Below are positions 52,494-62,186 of a DNA stretch of 64,000 bases, piece by piece. This DNA comes from Aureimonas sp. AU4. GTDB taxonomy: Bacteria; Pseudomonadota; Alphaproteobacteria; Rhizobiales; Rhizobiaceae. The stretch is from the NCBI RefSeq assembly GCF_001463765.1, contig NZ_BBWK01000029.1, positions 1 to 64,000 of the forward strand. Direction: 5' to 3'. How positions within the stretch are numbered: the first letter of the stretch is position 1; the number at the start of each line of letters is the position of its first letter. Below the pieces are notes generated by a model, which was given only the letters and a program-made list of their open reading frames with translations, made no database searches and was not told the DNA's origin. The position numbers and the translations under genes were made by a program.

Positions 52494-53084
52494 ATTCCCT
52501 AGTTGTGCAATATATTCCCCATAAGTAGGACAGGACTTTCCCAGTGCGTCAATCCGCCAAATGCGTCGTCCGTTCGAATTGATGCACCGCATCCCGCACG
52601 GCTGCGCGCCCGGCAGGGACGGTGCCGTGCGGAATGCAGGATTTTCTTTGGCTCGGGAGGTCCGCCGCCGGTCGCCGGCGGGGAAACGGACGGCGTGTTT
52701 GGAAGGGCCGATCGGGAAGGCGGAACCGGCCTCCGCGGACCCTTGTCGGCACGGTGTCTGCCGGGCCAGATCCGGGCTCTCGGCCGGGGGGTGTCGCCTG
52801 CAGGCGACGCCATGTCTCTCCACGGCGTCGCGTCAGCCAGTCCCGGTCAGGGCTTGCGGACCGAACGGAAGTCGGCTCGGCCGCCGGGACGACCGAGCCG
52901 AAGGTGGCTCGAAGCTCGGCCACTGACGAGGGCACCGGCGCCCGAGCCGGGCGACGGCCCGGGAGCCTCGACGTGAAGCGGATGGGCGATGGCGCTGGTT
53001 GCCCCGATCGGTGCAGTCAGCGCGGTTCAGGATGCGGCCAGACCTGCCGGCATGCCATGCGTCGCGCCTTTCACAAGTCCCGCG
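52494..53084. other. Intergenic region, ~590 bp
   Basis: No gene recognised. The left end holds an AT-rich patch (TTGTGCAATATATTCCCC near 52503) that is a likely promoter of the leftward importer operon. The rest is GC-rich without protein-like frames. The right end follows the last gene of the sugar-acid operon. Confidence 0.5.
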
Positions 53085-54239
53085 TCACCAGTTGGTGACG
53101 GAGCCGTCAGGGCGCTTCAGGTGCGGCGCCTCCCAGAAACGGAAGGGCTCGCGCGTGAGCGCCTTCTCGTCCACCTCGATTCCGAGGCCCGGCGCGTCGG
53201 AGACGGGATAGACCGCACCTTCCAGCCGAGGCTGGACCGGAAAGATCTCGCTGGAGTCGAAGCCCAGATGCCGCTCCACCGGGGAGGAGCGCGTTTCCAG
53301 CCAGGCGAAGTTCGGCACCGCAGCCGCCAGATGAATGGTCGCCGCCGTGCAGACGGGGCCGAGCGGGTTGTGCGGCATGAGGTCGACGTAGTGCGCCTCG
53401 CTCCAGCCGGCGACCTTCACGGCCTCCGTCAGGCCGCCGACGTTACATACGTCGATCCGGTTGAACTGGTGGATATCGCGCTCGATGAAGGGCAGGAACT
53501 GCCACTTGGAGGAGAACTCCTCGCCGATCGCAAAGGGCACGTCGGTGAGGCGTCGCAGCGCCTCGTAGGCGACCGGCGTCTCGTCGCGGATCGGCTCCTC
53601 CAGGAAATCGAGCGTGCCCTTGGGCATGCGCTGGCAGAAGGAGGCCGCCTCGGCGACGCTGAGGCGGTGGTGGTAGTCGATGCCGAGCGAGACATCGGTG
53701 CCCAGCGCCTCGCGCGCCCGCAACATCCAGCGCGCCGTCTCGGCGAGCGAGCGCCGGGGGTCGAGCGGGGCGGTGCTTTCCTGGCCCACCGACATGAACC
53801 GGATGCAGTCCCACCCGGCTTCCACGAGCTGGTGCGCCTGGTCGATCATCGCCTCGCTGGGCTCTGCGGCCGTGGTGGCGAAGGTCGGCACGCGGTCCCG
53901 CTGCTTGCCGCCGAGAAGATCGTAGACAGGCACGCCGAGCGCCTTGCCCTTGATGTCGTGCAGCGCGATGTCGATCGCCGAGATCGCGGCGCTGAGCACG
54001 CGCCCGCCCTCGAAATACTGCGAGCGGTACATCTCCTGCCAGAGCGCGCCGATGCGCATCGGGTCGCGCCCGACCAGGAACTGCGCGTAGTGCTCGATCG
54101 CGCCCGCCACCGCCTTTTCGCGGCTCGACAGGCCGGACTCGCCCCAGCCGAAGAGGCCCTCGTCGGTCTCGATCTTGACGAGGAGCTGGTTACGCGTGCC
54201 GACCCAGACGGGGAACGGACGCACGGCGGCGATCTTCAT
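53085..54239 (-). CDS. Enolase-superfamily dehydratase (D-galactonate dehydratase-like)
   Basis: 384 residues of the mandelate racemase/muconate lactonising family. Metal ligands appear as Asp188 (GIDYHH), Glu214 (FLEEP) and Glu240 (AIGEEF); His190 two residues after the Asp and His290 in LMPHNPLGP give the acid/base pair. The spacing is the same as in E. coli galactonate dehydratase with a constant offset of five. It would turn an aldonate into a 2-keto-3-deoxy acid. Last in the leftward operon, 36 bp after manD. Exact sugar acid is not proven. Confidence 0.85.
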   Translation of the reverse strand: MKIAAVRPFPVWVGTRNQLLVKIETDEGLFGWGESGLSSREKAVAGAIEHYAQFLVGRDPMRIGALWQEMYRSQYFEGGRVLSAAISAIDIALHDIKGKALGVPVYDLLGGKQRDRVPTFATTAAEPSEAMIDQAHQLVEAGWDCIRFMSVGQESTAPLDPRRSLAETARWMLRAREALGTDVSLGIDYHHRLSVAEAASFCQRMPKGTLDFLEEPIRDETPVAYEALRRLTDVPFAIGEEFSSKWQFLPFIERDIHQFNRIDVCNVGGLTEAVKVAGWSEAHYVDLMPHNPLGPVCTAATIHLAAAVPNFAWLETRSSPVERHLGFDSSEIFPVQPRLEGAVYPVSDAPGLGIEVDEKALTREPFRFWEAPHLKRPDGSVTNW

Positions 54240-54275
54240 GGGCAGGTCCTCAAGGGTGCAGGGAAAAGGATCGCG

Positions 54276-55484
54276 CTACCAGTGCCAGAGCGTGCCATCG
54301 GCCAGACGGTTCACGGGCAGGTAGGCGCGCTCGTAGGGGTATTTGGCGGCCAGCTTCTCGTCGATCTCGACGCCGTGGCCGGGCGCGTCGCCGGGATGGA
54401 GCTGGCCGGCGCCGTAGGTCCAGCTATGCGGGAAGACCTCGTGCGTGGCGTCGGTGTAGCCGGAATATTCCTGGATGCCGAAGTTCGGCGCCCAGAGATC
54501 GAGATGGAGGTTGGCACCCAGGCACACCGGCGACATGTCCATCGCCCCGTGGCAGCCCGTGCGCACGCCGTAGACCGAGGCGAAATCCATGATCCGGCGC
54601 AGCGCCGTCGGCCCGCCGGCATGAACGGCGGTGGTGCGGATGTAGTCGATCAGCTGCTCCTCGATCAGGAGGCGCGCGTCCCAGATCGTGTTGAACACCT
54701 CGCCGACCGCCAGCGGCGTCACCGTGTGCTGCCGGATCAGGCGGAAGCCCTCCTGGTGCTCGGCGGCGACCGTGTCCTCCAGCCAGAACAGGCGGTGAGG
54801 CTCGAGATCCTTGCCGAGGCGCGCGGCCTCGATCGGCGTCAGGCGGTGGTGCGAGTCGTGCAGAAGGTGGAGGTCGAAGCCGAAGGCATCGCGCAGCGCC
54901 GCGAAGAGCTGGGGCGTATGGACGAGATACTTCGCGGTGTCCCACGCCTCCTCGCGCGGCAGCGCGTCGGTCGCCGCCGAGGTGGAAACCGAAAAGGCGC
55001 CGGTACCGTAGACGTTGGGAAGGCCCGGTATGCCGGACTGGGCGCGGATCGCGCGATAGCCCTCCTCCCGGCGGCGGCCCACCGCCTCCACGGTCTCCTC
55101 GATCGTCGTGCCCTGGGCATGGCCGTAGCACAGCACATGCTCGCGCGAGGCGCCGCCCAGGAGCTGGTAGAGCGGCATGCCGGCCGCCTTCGCCTTGATG
55201 TCCCAGAGCGCCGTGTCGATCGCCGCGATCGCCGCCATGGTGACGGGCCCGCGCCGCCAGTAGGCGCCGCGATAGAGATACTGCCAGATGTCCTCGATGC
55301 GTGCGGGGTCGCGCCCGAGAAGGCAAGGGACGACGTGCTCCTCGAGATAGGCGACGACGGCGAGCTCGCGCCCGTTCAGCGTGGCGTCGCCGATGCCCGT
55401 CAGCCCCTCGTCGGTGAGGATCTTCACGGTCACGAAGTTGCGGCCCGGGCAGGTCACGATGACCCGGATGTCCTGGATCTTCAC
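54276..55484 (-). CDS. manD: D-mannonate dehydratase (ManD)
   Basis: 402 residues, the length of characterised ManD. Every active-site residue reported for the Novosphingobium enzyme is found at the same number: Asp210, Glu236 and Glu262 for Mg2+, His212, His312, Arg147 and Tyr159. The N-terminus (ITDEG-type [20 protein letters not shown]) and [12 protein letters not shown] also match. It converts D-mannonate to 2-keto-3-deoxygluconate, a step in glucuronate breakdown. It is in the importer operon, 13 bp after the ATPase gene, so the imported sugar is probably a uronate or a uronate-containing glycoside. Confidence 0.92.
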   Translation of the reverse strand: MKIQDIRVIVTCPGRNFVTVKILTDEGLTGIGDATLNGRELAVVAYLEEHVVPCLLGRDPARIEDIWQYLYRGAYWRRGPVTMAAIAAIDTALWDIKAKAAGMPLYQLLGGASREHVLCYGHAQGTTIEETVEAVGRRREEGYRAIRAQSGIPGLPNVYGTGAFSVSTSAATDALPREEAWDTAKYLVHTPQLFAALRDAFGFDLHLLHDSHHRLTPIEAARLGKDLEPHRLFWLEDTVAAEHQEGFRLIRQHTVTPLAVGEVFNTIWDARLLIEEQLIDYIRTTAVHAGGPTALRRIMDFASVYGVRTGCHGAMDMSPVCLGANLHLDLWAPNFGIQEYSGYTDATHEVFPHSWTYGAGQLHPGDAPGHGVEIDEKLAAKYPYERAYLPVNRLADGTLWHW

Positions 55485-55497
55485 GGGAGCATCCTTC

Positions 55498-57213
55498 TCA
55501 GGCGGTATATCGGAAGCGGGTGTGGAGGCGGCGCTCGCGCGGGTCGGGGCGCGGAATGGCCGAGAGCAGCGCCTGCGTGTAGCCGTGGCGCGGGTTGTCG
55601 CAGACCTCGTCGGTCGGGCCCGTCTCGACGATGCGGCCCCGGTACATCACGGCGACGCGGTCGCACATGTAGCGGATCACGCCGATGTCGTGGCTGATGA
55701 AGACGTAGGAGAGGTCGAGCTCGTCCTGCAGGCGGATCAGGAGATCGAGCATCCGGGCGCGCAGCGACACGTCGAGCGCGGCGGTCGCCTCGTCGGCGAC
55801 GATGAGCCGGGGCCTCAGCGCGATGGCGCGCGCGATCACGATGCGCTGGCGCTGCCCCCCGGAAAAGGCGTGGGGGTAGCGCTCGCGCCAGCTGGGGTCG
55901 AGACCGACCTGGGCGAGCAGTTCGCAGACGCGCTCGTCGAGCTCGCGCCCCTTGGCGACGCCGTTCACGTAGAGCGGCTCGCCGACGATCTGGGCCACCG
56001 TCATGCGCGGATTCAGCGAGGACACGGGGTCCTGGAAGATCATGCGGATCTCGCGCCGGCAGCTCTTGAGCGTGCGCCGGTCGGCCTTGGCCAGGTCCAC
56101 CACCGAGCCGTCCGCGCGGCGATAGCCGATGGAACCGCCGGAGGGCTCGTAGACGCGCAGGAGGCAGCGGCCCATCGTGGTCTTGCCCGATCCCGACTCG
56201 CCGACGATGCCGAGCGTTTCGCCGGGCGCGACGGTGAGCGACACGTCGTCCACCGCCTTCACCGGCGAAGGTCCCTTGCCGAAGTTCATGGTGAGCGCAC
56301 GCACCTCGATCAGGGGCGCCGCGGGCACGGGCTTCGCCGGCCGGTTCGCGCGGATCTCGGCCTTGTGTTCGAGCTTGCGGGCAGAATCGATCAGCATGCG
56401 CGTGTAATCGCCTTTCGGCGCGTGGAAGATCTGGTCGGTCGGCCCCGTCTCGACGAGCCGGCCGTGATGCATCACCGCCACCTCGTCGGCGATCTCGGCG
56501 ACGACGCCCATGTCGTGGGTGATGAACAGGACGCCCATGCCGTGCTCGCGCTGGAGCTTGGCGATGAGGTCGAGGATCTCGGCCTGCGTGGTGACGTCGA
56601 GCGCGGTGGTGGGCTCGTCGGCGATCAGCATCGACGGGTTGCAGGCGAGCGCCATGGCGATCATGGCGCGCTGGCGCATGCCGCCGGAGAACTCGAACGT
56701 GTAGCGGTCGGCGGCGGCTTGGGCGTTGGGGATCTCGACCTGGGACAGAAGATCGACCGCGCGCCGCCGCGCTTCCGTACGCGTCAGATCGAGGTGGACG
56801 GCGAGCGCCTCCTCGATCTGGTTGCCGATCGTGTGGACCGGCGAGAGCGAGCTCATCGGCTCCTGGAAGATCATGGCGATCTCGCGCCCCCGCACGGCGC
56901 GGATCTCGCGGCCGCGCGGGTCGAGCTGGGCGAGATCGACGCTCGTCCCGTCCTGGCGATGGAGCCGCATCGAGCCGCCGACGATACGCCCCGGACGGTC
57001 GACGATCTGGAGGATCGAGCGCGCGGTCACGCTCTTGCCGGAACCCGATTCCCCGACCACCGCGAGCGTGCGGCCCCGCCGCACGTCAAAGCCGACGCCG
57101 TCCACCGCCTTCAGGACGCCGGTCCGGTTCTCGAAATGGGTCTGCAGGTCGCGCACCTCGAGGACGAGCTCGGGGATGGCGGCGGCCTCGAGGGTGGCGA
57201 GGGTCTCGGTCAT
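55498..57213 (-). CDS. ABC transporter ATPase, fused DppD-DppF type
   Basis: 571 residues with two complete ATPase domains in one chain. The first (residues ~15-275) has [24 protein letters not shown] and [12 protein letters not shown]; the second (~310-570) has [24 protein letters not shown] and [12 protein letters not shown]. In most Dpp-type systems these are two genes, as at 45853-47870; here they are fused. The end HTRFRYTA replaces the usual Cys-rich tail. The start overlaps the permease stop by 4 bp. Powers uptake for the uronate operon. Confidence 0.93.
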   Translation of the reverse strand: MTETLATLEAAAIPELVLEVRDLQTHFENRTGVLKAVDGVGFDVRRGRTLAVVGESGSGKSVTARSILQIVDRPGRIVGGSMRLHRQDGTSVDLAQLDPRGREIRAVRGREIAMIFQEPMSSLSPVHTIGNQIEEALAVHLDLTRTEARRRAVDLLSQVEIPNAQAAADRYTFEFSGGMRQRAMIAMALACNPSMLIADEPTTALDVTTQAEILDLIAKLQREHGMGVLFITHDMGVVAEIADEVAVMHHGRLVETGPTDQIFHAPKGDYTRMLIDSARKLEHKAEIRANRPAKPVPAAPLIEVRALTMNFGKGPSPVKAVDDVSLTVAPGETLGIVGESGSGKTTMGRCLLRVYEPSGGSIGYRRADGSVVDLAKADRRTLKSCRREIRMIFQDPVSSLNPRMTVAQIVGEPLYVNGVAKGRELDERVCELLAQVGLDPSWRERYPHAFSGGQRQRIVIARAIALRPRLIVADEATAALDVSLRARMLDLLIRLQDELDLSYVFISHDIGVIRYMCDRVAVMYRGRIVETGPTDEVCDNPRHGYTQALLSAIPRPDPRERRLHTRFRYTA

Positions 57214-58373
57214 CGGCTGTAGGGGTCGGCGGCGTCGCGCAACCCGTCTCCCAGGAAGTTGAGGGCGAGCACCGCGATCACCACCGCGCCGCCGGGCACG
57301 AACAGGAGCCAGGGGGCCTGGGCGACCGCGCGGATGTTCTGCGCTTCCTGCAGCAGGACGCCCCAAGAGACGATCGGCGGCTGGAGGCCGATGCCCAGGA
57401 ACGACAGCGAGGTCTCGGCCAGGATCATGGTGGGGATGGCGAGCGTCATCACCGAGATGATGTGGCTGGCGAACGACGGCACCATGTGGCGCAGGATGAC
57501 GCGCGCCTCGGACGCCCCGTCGAGCCGGGCGGCCAGCACGAAGTCCTCGGTGCGAAGGCTCAGGAAACGCCCGCGCACCTCGCGCGCCAGGCTCGTCCAC
57601 CCGATCAGCGAGATGATCAGCGTGATCATGAAGTAGGTGCGCACCGGCGGCCAGCTGAGCGGCACGGCCGCCGCCAGACCCATCCAGAGCGGGATGGTGG
57701 GAACCGAGCGCAGGAACTCGATGACGCGCTGGATCGCGGTATCGACGGCCCCGCCGTAGTAGCCCGAGATGCCGCCGAGAACGACCCCCAGAACCAGACT
57801 CATGGCGACGCCGACGAGGCCGATCGAGAGCGAGATGCGCGCGCCGTAGACGACGCGGCTGAAGATGTCGCGCCCGAGCCGGTCGGCGCCGAGCAGATAG
57901 AAGGGCTTGCCCGGCTCCACGGAACCGATGAGCTTGCGCTCCATCGGAATGAGGCCCGCGAGCTTGTAGGGGGCGGAGGGCACGAGGAAGCCGAGGCGCA
58001 CGGGACTGCCCGGATCGGCCTGGAAGACGCGGCGCATGGCGACGCGGTCGAGCTCCATCTTGAGGCCTGCCGCGTGAGGCGCGAAATGCGTCCCTTCCCC
58101 GTCCGAGAGGAAGAGCCCGATGCCCTGCGGCGGCGCGTAGGTGTAGCGCGCGTTGGCCGCGTTCGGGTCGAACGGCGCGATGAAGTCGGCGAGCAGGGCC
58201 ACGAGGTAGAGAAGCACGACCACGATGAGACTGACGACGGCGAGCTTGTGCCGCTTGAACTTCAGCCAGAACAGCGTCCACTGCCCGGCGACGGCGAGGT
58301 CGCGCCGTCCCGTCTCGAGCGGCGAGGGTTGCGGGTCGAGCGGCTGGCCGACGGTGGTCGCGATATCGCTCAT
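57210..58373 (-). CDS. Oligopeptide/glycoside-type ABC permease (DppC type, long)
   Basis: 387 residues, about 90 longer than the DppC-type protein at 49072 because of an extra periplasmic segment after TM1 (residues ~75-165, from FIAPFDPNAANARYTYAPPQ to PYKLAGLIPMERKLIGSVEP). That insert is typical of permeases of the family that imports oligosaccharides or glycosides. GADRLGRDIFSRVVYGARIS and the EAA loop RLDGASEARVILRHMVPSF are conserved. Overlaps both neighbours by 4 bp. Confidence 0.92.
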   Translation of the reverse strand: MSDIATTVGQPLDPQPSPLETGRRDLAVAGQWTLFWLKFKRHKLAVVSLIVVVLLYLVALLADFIAPFDPNAANARYTYAPPQGIGLFLSDGEGTHFAPHAAGLKMELDRVAMRRVFQADPGSPVRLGFLVPSAPYKLAGLIPMERKLIGSVEPGKPFYLLGADRLGRDIFSRVVYGARISLSIGLVGVAMSLVLGVVLGGISGYYGGAVDTAIQRVIEFLRSVPTIPLWMGLAAAVPLSWPPVRTYFMITLIISLIGWTSLAREVRGRFLSLRTEDFVLAARLDGASEARVILRHMVPSFASHIISVMTLAIPTMILAETSLSFLGIGLQPPIVSWGVLLQEAQNIRAVAQAPWLLFVPGGAVVIAVLALNFLGDGLRDAADPYSR

Positions 58374-59356
58374 TGGAAGCGGATCCTCGGGTCGGCGATG
58401 GCGAGGAGGATGTCGGAGACGAGCGTCCCGACGAGCGTCAAGACGCTCACCATCAGGATGATCGAGCCCGCGAGGTACATGTCCTGGGCGAGCAGCGCGC
58501 GCAGCAGCATCGGCCCGGTGGTGGGAAGGCTGAGCACGACCGAGACGATGATCTCGCCCGAGACGAGCGCCGGCAGGATCCAGCCGAGCGTCGAGATGAG
58601 CGGGTTCAGCGCGACGCGCACGGGGTATTTCAGGAGAAGGCGGAACTCCGACACGCCCTTGGCGCGCGCCGTCGTGACGTAGGGCTTGTGGAGTTCGTCG
58701 AGGAGGTTGGCCCGCATGATGCGGATCAGCGAGGCAAGGCCCGCCGTGCCGACCACCACGATCGGCAGCCAGACATGGCCCAGGAAGTCGGCGAACTTCG
58801 CCGGGCCCCAGGGCGCGTCCACCATGGCGGGCGAGAAGAGCCCGCCGACGCTCGCGCCGAAGTAGCTCACCGTGATGTACATCAGCACGAGCGCGAGCAG
58901 GAAGTTCGGGATGGCTAGCCCCAGGAAGCCGAAGAAGGTCGCGACATAGTCGCCGATCGAGTACTGGCGCACCGCCGAATAGATGCCGATCGGCAGCGCC
59001 AGGGCCCAGATGAACAGGAGCGTGCAGAAGGAGATCAGGAACGTGTAGCCGAGCCGTCCCCAGATGACGTCGGTGACGGGCCGGTTCAGCTCGAACGAGA
59101 TGCCGAAGTCGCCGCGCGTCACGATGCCGGAGACCCAGTAGAAGTACTGGATCCAGATCGGCTGATCGAGGCCGTAGCGCTCGCGCAGGACCTCGACCGT
59201 TCCCATCTCGACCGCCCCGCCGCCGCTCGCCCAGTCGGCCATGAGCGTGGTGAGATAGTCGCCGGGCGGCAGCTGGATGATGACGAAGGCGACGACCGAG
59301 ACCGCGAACAGGGTGGGAACCATGTACGCGATGCGTCGCAGGATGAACCTGAGCAT
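58370..59356 (-). CDS. Oligopeptide/glycoside-type ABC permease (DppB type)
   Basis: 328 residues. IRR..YMVPTLFAVSVVAFVI at TM1, then QLPPGDYLTTLMADWASGGG and YGLDQPIWIQYFYWVSGI, the EAA loop PYVTTARAKGVSEFRLLLKY and the terminal LLAIADPRIRFQ give a clear DppB fold. A hairpin at 59386-59403 separates it from the binding protein. Works with the DppC-type partner and the fused ATPase. Confidence 0.93.
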   Translation of the reverse strand: MLRFILRRIAYMVPTLFAVSVVAFVIIQLPPGDYLTTLMADWASGGGAVEMGTVEVLRERYGLDQPIWIQYFYWVSGIVTRGDFGISFELNRPVTDVIWGRLGYTFLISFCTLLFIWALALPIGIYSAVRQYSIGDYVATFFGFLGLAIPNFLLALVLMYITVSYFGASVGGLFSPAMVDAPWGPAKFADFLGHVWLPIVVVGTAGLASLIRIMRANLLDELHKPYVTTARAKGVSEFRLLLKYPVRVALNPLISTLGWILPALVSGEIIVSVVLSLPTTGPMLLRALLAQDMYLAGSIILMVSVLTLVGTLVSDILLAIADPRIRFQ

Positions 59357-59385
59357 CCCGTGATCCTGTTCGTGGTTCGTGAAAG

Positions 59386-59403
59386 GGCGGGCCGGAGCCC
59401 GCC
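59386..59403 (-). other. Intercistronic hairpin after binding-protein gene
   Basis: GGCGGGC and GCCCGCC form a perfect 7-bp stem with a CGGA loop, between the binding-protein stop (59422) and the permease start (59356). Matches the layout of the two other importer operons with hairpins at 15572 and 50908. Confidence 0.6.
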
Positions 59404-59421
59404 GCCGGGCGGCCTAGCGCG

Positions 59422-61362
59422 TCATTGCGCCGGCCGGTCGAAGTACCACTGGGTCAGCGTCGGCGCGGGGTGCCAGAGGTTGCCGGTGATCGGGATCGGC
59501 TCGAACACGTTCTTGATGTCGCGGTTGATCAGCGCGTATTTCGGCATCGGCCGCGAGATGCCGATCGTGTAGAAATTATCGGCCGCCCGCTCCAGGAAGA
59601 CCTTCATGGCGGCCAGCCGCGCCTCGTCGGTCACCGCCTCGTTGACCTTGTCGTAGAGCGCCATCTGCTCCTTGACCGGAGCCGGCGGCTCCTCGCCCTT
59701 GGAATGGTCGGCGTACCAGTCGGCCCACTTGGAGGCGAAGAAGATGTCGGCCTTCTGGAAGGGCATGTAGCAGCGCACGTCCGTATACGCCTCGGCGCGC
59801 CCGCCCACGCAGTTCCAGATGTAGGCGTCCTGCTCGTTGGCGTACCACATGGAGTTGAGGCGCGCCCGGTCCGTGGTGCGGATCTGGATGTCGAGCCCGA
59901 CATCGGCGGCGTACTGCTGCACCATCTGCAAGATGTCGGGATAGCTCAGGCCGAACACGTCGGCGACCATGAAGGTGATCGTGAAGCGCTTGCCGTCGGG
60001 CCCGAGGCGGAACCCTTGCGCGTCCTTCTTGTCGAGGCCGATGCGGTCGAGAATCTGCTTCGACTGCTCGGGGTCGAACTCGACATACTGGTTCGCCAGC
60101 CGCTCGTTGTAGAGCTCGTGCTCGGGCAGCGGCCCGACCTGGGCGGGCGCGCCCTGCCCGACATAGACGAGGTCGATGATGTCCTGCCGGTTGATCGCGT
60201 GGCTGAGCGCGATGCGGAAGTCCTTGTTGTTGAAGAGCGCGTTCTTGATCGGGTCCTGGACGTTGAGGTTCAGGAGAAGCGTCGCGTCGTTGGCCGGCAG
60301 GTCGGCGACGTCCATCAGCCGGTAGTGGCCCTGCTCCTGCGCATCGTAGAGCACGGACTTGTAGGTCGAGTTGTTGATGTGGCGGAAGGCGTAGTCGAGC
60401 TCGCCGCTGGTCGCGCGCAGCAGCATGAGCTGCACGTCGTCGAGCTTGGCCCAGGTGATCGTGTCGAGATAGGGCAGCTGGTTCCCCGCCGGATCGACCT
60501 TCCAGTAGTAGGGATTGCGGCTCGCCACCACGCGGTCCTGGTCGGCGTAGGGCACGGTGAGGACCCAGGGGTTCAGCGTCGGCAGCTCGAGATTCTGCCA
60601 GTAGACCGGCTGGAAGTTCGGCGAGACCTTGGAGTTGAAGAGCGACACCCAGTCGCCGACGGAAGGGTTCTTGGCGAGAAGCGCCGGGATTCCCTCCTTG
60701 TTGTACTTCTCGTGGAACTGCGAGAGGTAGTGCTTGGGATAGATGATCGGCGCATGGCCCTGCCCGTAGGCGAGCTGTTGCAGGAACAGGCCGTAGGGGC
60801 TCTCGAAGCGGAAGACGACGGTCTCGTCGTCGATCTTCTCCACCACGACCGGCTTGCCCGCGACCGTGAAGGTCGGGTTCTTGGACGGCGTCAGCGCCGG
60901 GTTCGAGAAGACGTCCTCGTACCAGAACATGATGTCGTCGGCGGTGAAGGGCGCGCCGTCCGACCAGCGCATGCCCTTGCGCAGCTTGAACGTGAAGGTC
61001 TTGGCATCGGGCGAGGCGTCGACGCTTTCGGCGATCGAGGGAACGGTCTTGGTCCAGTCCGGCGTCCAGCGAACCAGCGTCTCGTTCGCGATGGTGCGGG
61101 TGATGTTGTACTGGTCGCCGCCGCCAAGGATCGTCGTGCGCAGGTTGCCGCCGTAGCGTCCGGTCCCGTCGATCAGCGTCTCGACGAAGGGATCCGCCGG
61201 CAGGCGCTCGGCAATTGGGGGAAGGCTTCCGTCGGAGACCTTGGCGTCGAGCATGGGCGCCTGGCGATAGTCGGCGGCCAGTGCCTCCGAGCCCAGCGAC
61301 AGGGCCAGGGCCGTGCCGAGAAACAGATACCGGGACAAGCTTCGCCGATCAGCGGACCGCAT
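59422..61362 (-). CDS. ABC transporter substrate-binding protein (SBP family 5, long type)
   Basis: 646 residues from the ATG at 61362, with GGGAGGA 7 bp upstream (an ATG at 61377 lacks one). The signal peptide runs to EALAA (residue ~30). The long subtype of SBP_bac_5, with FVETLIDGTGRYGGNLRTTI at the start and ITWAKLDDVQLMLLRATSGE in the middle, is known from uptake systems for oligosaccharides and plant glycosides in Hyphomicrobiales; the residue pattern does not tell the ligand. It heads the six-gene leftward operon with ManD. Confidence 0.9.
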   Translation of the reverse strand: MRSADRRSLSRYLFLGTALALSLGSEALAADYRQAPMLDAKVSDGSLPPIAERLPADPFVETLIDGTGRYGGNLRTTILGGGDQYNITRTIANETLVRWTPDWTKTVPSIAESVDASPDAKTFTFKLRKGMRWSDGAPFTADDIMFWYEDVFSNPALTPSKNPTFTVAGKPVVVEKIDDETVVFRFESPYGLFLQQLAYGQGHAPIIYPKHYLSQFHEKYNKEGIPALLAKNPSVGDWVSLFNSKVSPNFQPVYWQNLELPTLNPWVLTVPYADQDRVVASRNPYYWKVDPAGNQLPYLDTITWAKLDDVQLMLLRATSGELDYAFRHINNSTYKSVLYDAQEQGHYRLMDVADLPANDATLLLNLNVQDPIKNALFNNKDFRIALSHAINRQDIIDLVYVGQGAPAQVGPLPEHELYNERLANQYVEFDPEQSKQILDRIGLDKKDAQGFRLGPDGKRFTITFMVADVFGLSYPDILQMVQQYAADVGLDIQIRTTDRARLNSMWYANEQDAYIWNCVGGRAEAYTDVRCYMPFQKADIFFASKWADWYADHSKGEEPPAPVKEQMALYDKVNEAVTDEARLAAMKVFLERAADNFYTIGISRPMPKYALINRDIKNVFEPIPITGNLWHPAPTLTQWYFDRPAQ

Positions 61363-61447
61363 GGTTCTTCCTCCCATCGAAGCCCGCTTTTGCGGTGTCT
61401 CCGTTCAAACCGTTCCGTCCTCGCCGGCGGAATTGCCATGATAACGA

Positions 61448-61467
61448 ACAGATCGTACATTATCTGT
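61448..61467. promoter_or_regulatory. GntR operator candidate between divergent genes
   Basis: ACAGAT-N8-ATCTGT is a perfect 6-bp inverted repeat, about 85 bp before the binding-protein start and 24 bp before the GntR start. It lies in an AT-richer promoter patch and is the likely site of repression by the adjacent GntR protein. Different from the TGATCA-type sites in the first region. Confidence 0.55.
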
Positions 61468-61490
61468 CAAACGGAATGTGTGAGAAAAGC

Positions 61491-62186
61491 ATGCCATCCG
61501 AACTGTTCGCGACGAAGCCGCTGTCCGGCATGGACGCCGATCCCCTCGCCCCCGCCGCCTCGGGCCGCATCTACAGTCGTCTGCTCGACGATATCCTGGC
61601 GGGCCATGTACCCGCGGGGGCGCGACTGAAGGTCGGCGAACTCGCGGCTCGCTACGGCACCAGCACGAACCCGGTGCGCGAGGCGCTGCAACAGTTGCGC
61701 GGCGAGGGCTTCGTGGTGATCGAGCCGAACCGGGGCGCGCGCGTGCGGCCGATCGACGAGAGCTTCGTGCGCGACATGTACGAAATCAACGTCCTGATCG
61801 AACCCTATCTCGTACGCTGGTTCGCGGACTACGCGACGGATGCCGACATCGCCCGCATGGAGGCGATTCAGAGCGAGATCGAGGCGCTCGGGTTCGAGCG
61901 GCACGATCGCTACGACCAGCTCGACGAGGACTTCCACCGCGTCGTGTACGACCGGCACTACAACCGCAACGCAGTCGAGCTCTGGCATCGCTACCGCAAG
62001 ACGCTGGGCACGATCAGCCGCGGCCTGACCATAGGCCGCTCCCGCTATGCGGCGCGCCTGGCCGAGCACCGCGAACTCATTCGCTGCCTGAAGCAGCAGG
62101 ATACGGAAGGCGCGACCCGCGCCATCGAGGTCCACGTGCGCGGTTCGGGCCGTCACATCATCGACCTCATGCGCTCCGAGCGCTGA
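61491..62186 (+). CDS. GntR-family (FCD) transcriptional regulator
   Basis: 231 residues from the ATG at 61491; an ATG at 61476 would add five. Winged helix (GELAARYGTSTNPVREALQQL in part, then LRGEGFVVIEPNRGARVRPI) and FCD domain with DQLDEDFHRVVYDRHYNRNA and the late RLAEHRELIRCLKQQDTEGA His. Divergent from the uronate-type importer/ManD operon and very probably its repressor, with a sugar acid such as a uronate or 2-keto-3-deoxygluconate as effector. Inference from position. Confidence 0.9.
   Translation: MPSELFATKPLSGMDADPLAPAASGRIYSRLLDDILAGHVPAGARLKVGELAARYGTSTNPVREALQQLRGEGFVVIEPNRGARVRPIDESFVRDMYEINVLIEPYLVRWFADYATDADIARMEAIQSEIEALGFERHDRYDQLDEDFHRVVYDRHYNRNAVELWHRYRKTLGTISRGLTIGRSRYAARLAEHRELIRCLKQQDTEGATRAIEVHVRGSGRHIIDLMRSER

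Noticed and set aside
53085-53100. GTCACCA-GT-TGGTGAC palindrome at the end of the dehydratase gene
   Set aside because: It is within the last codons and too short to be a terminator; probably coincidence of coding sequence.
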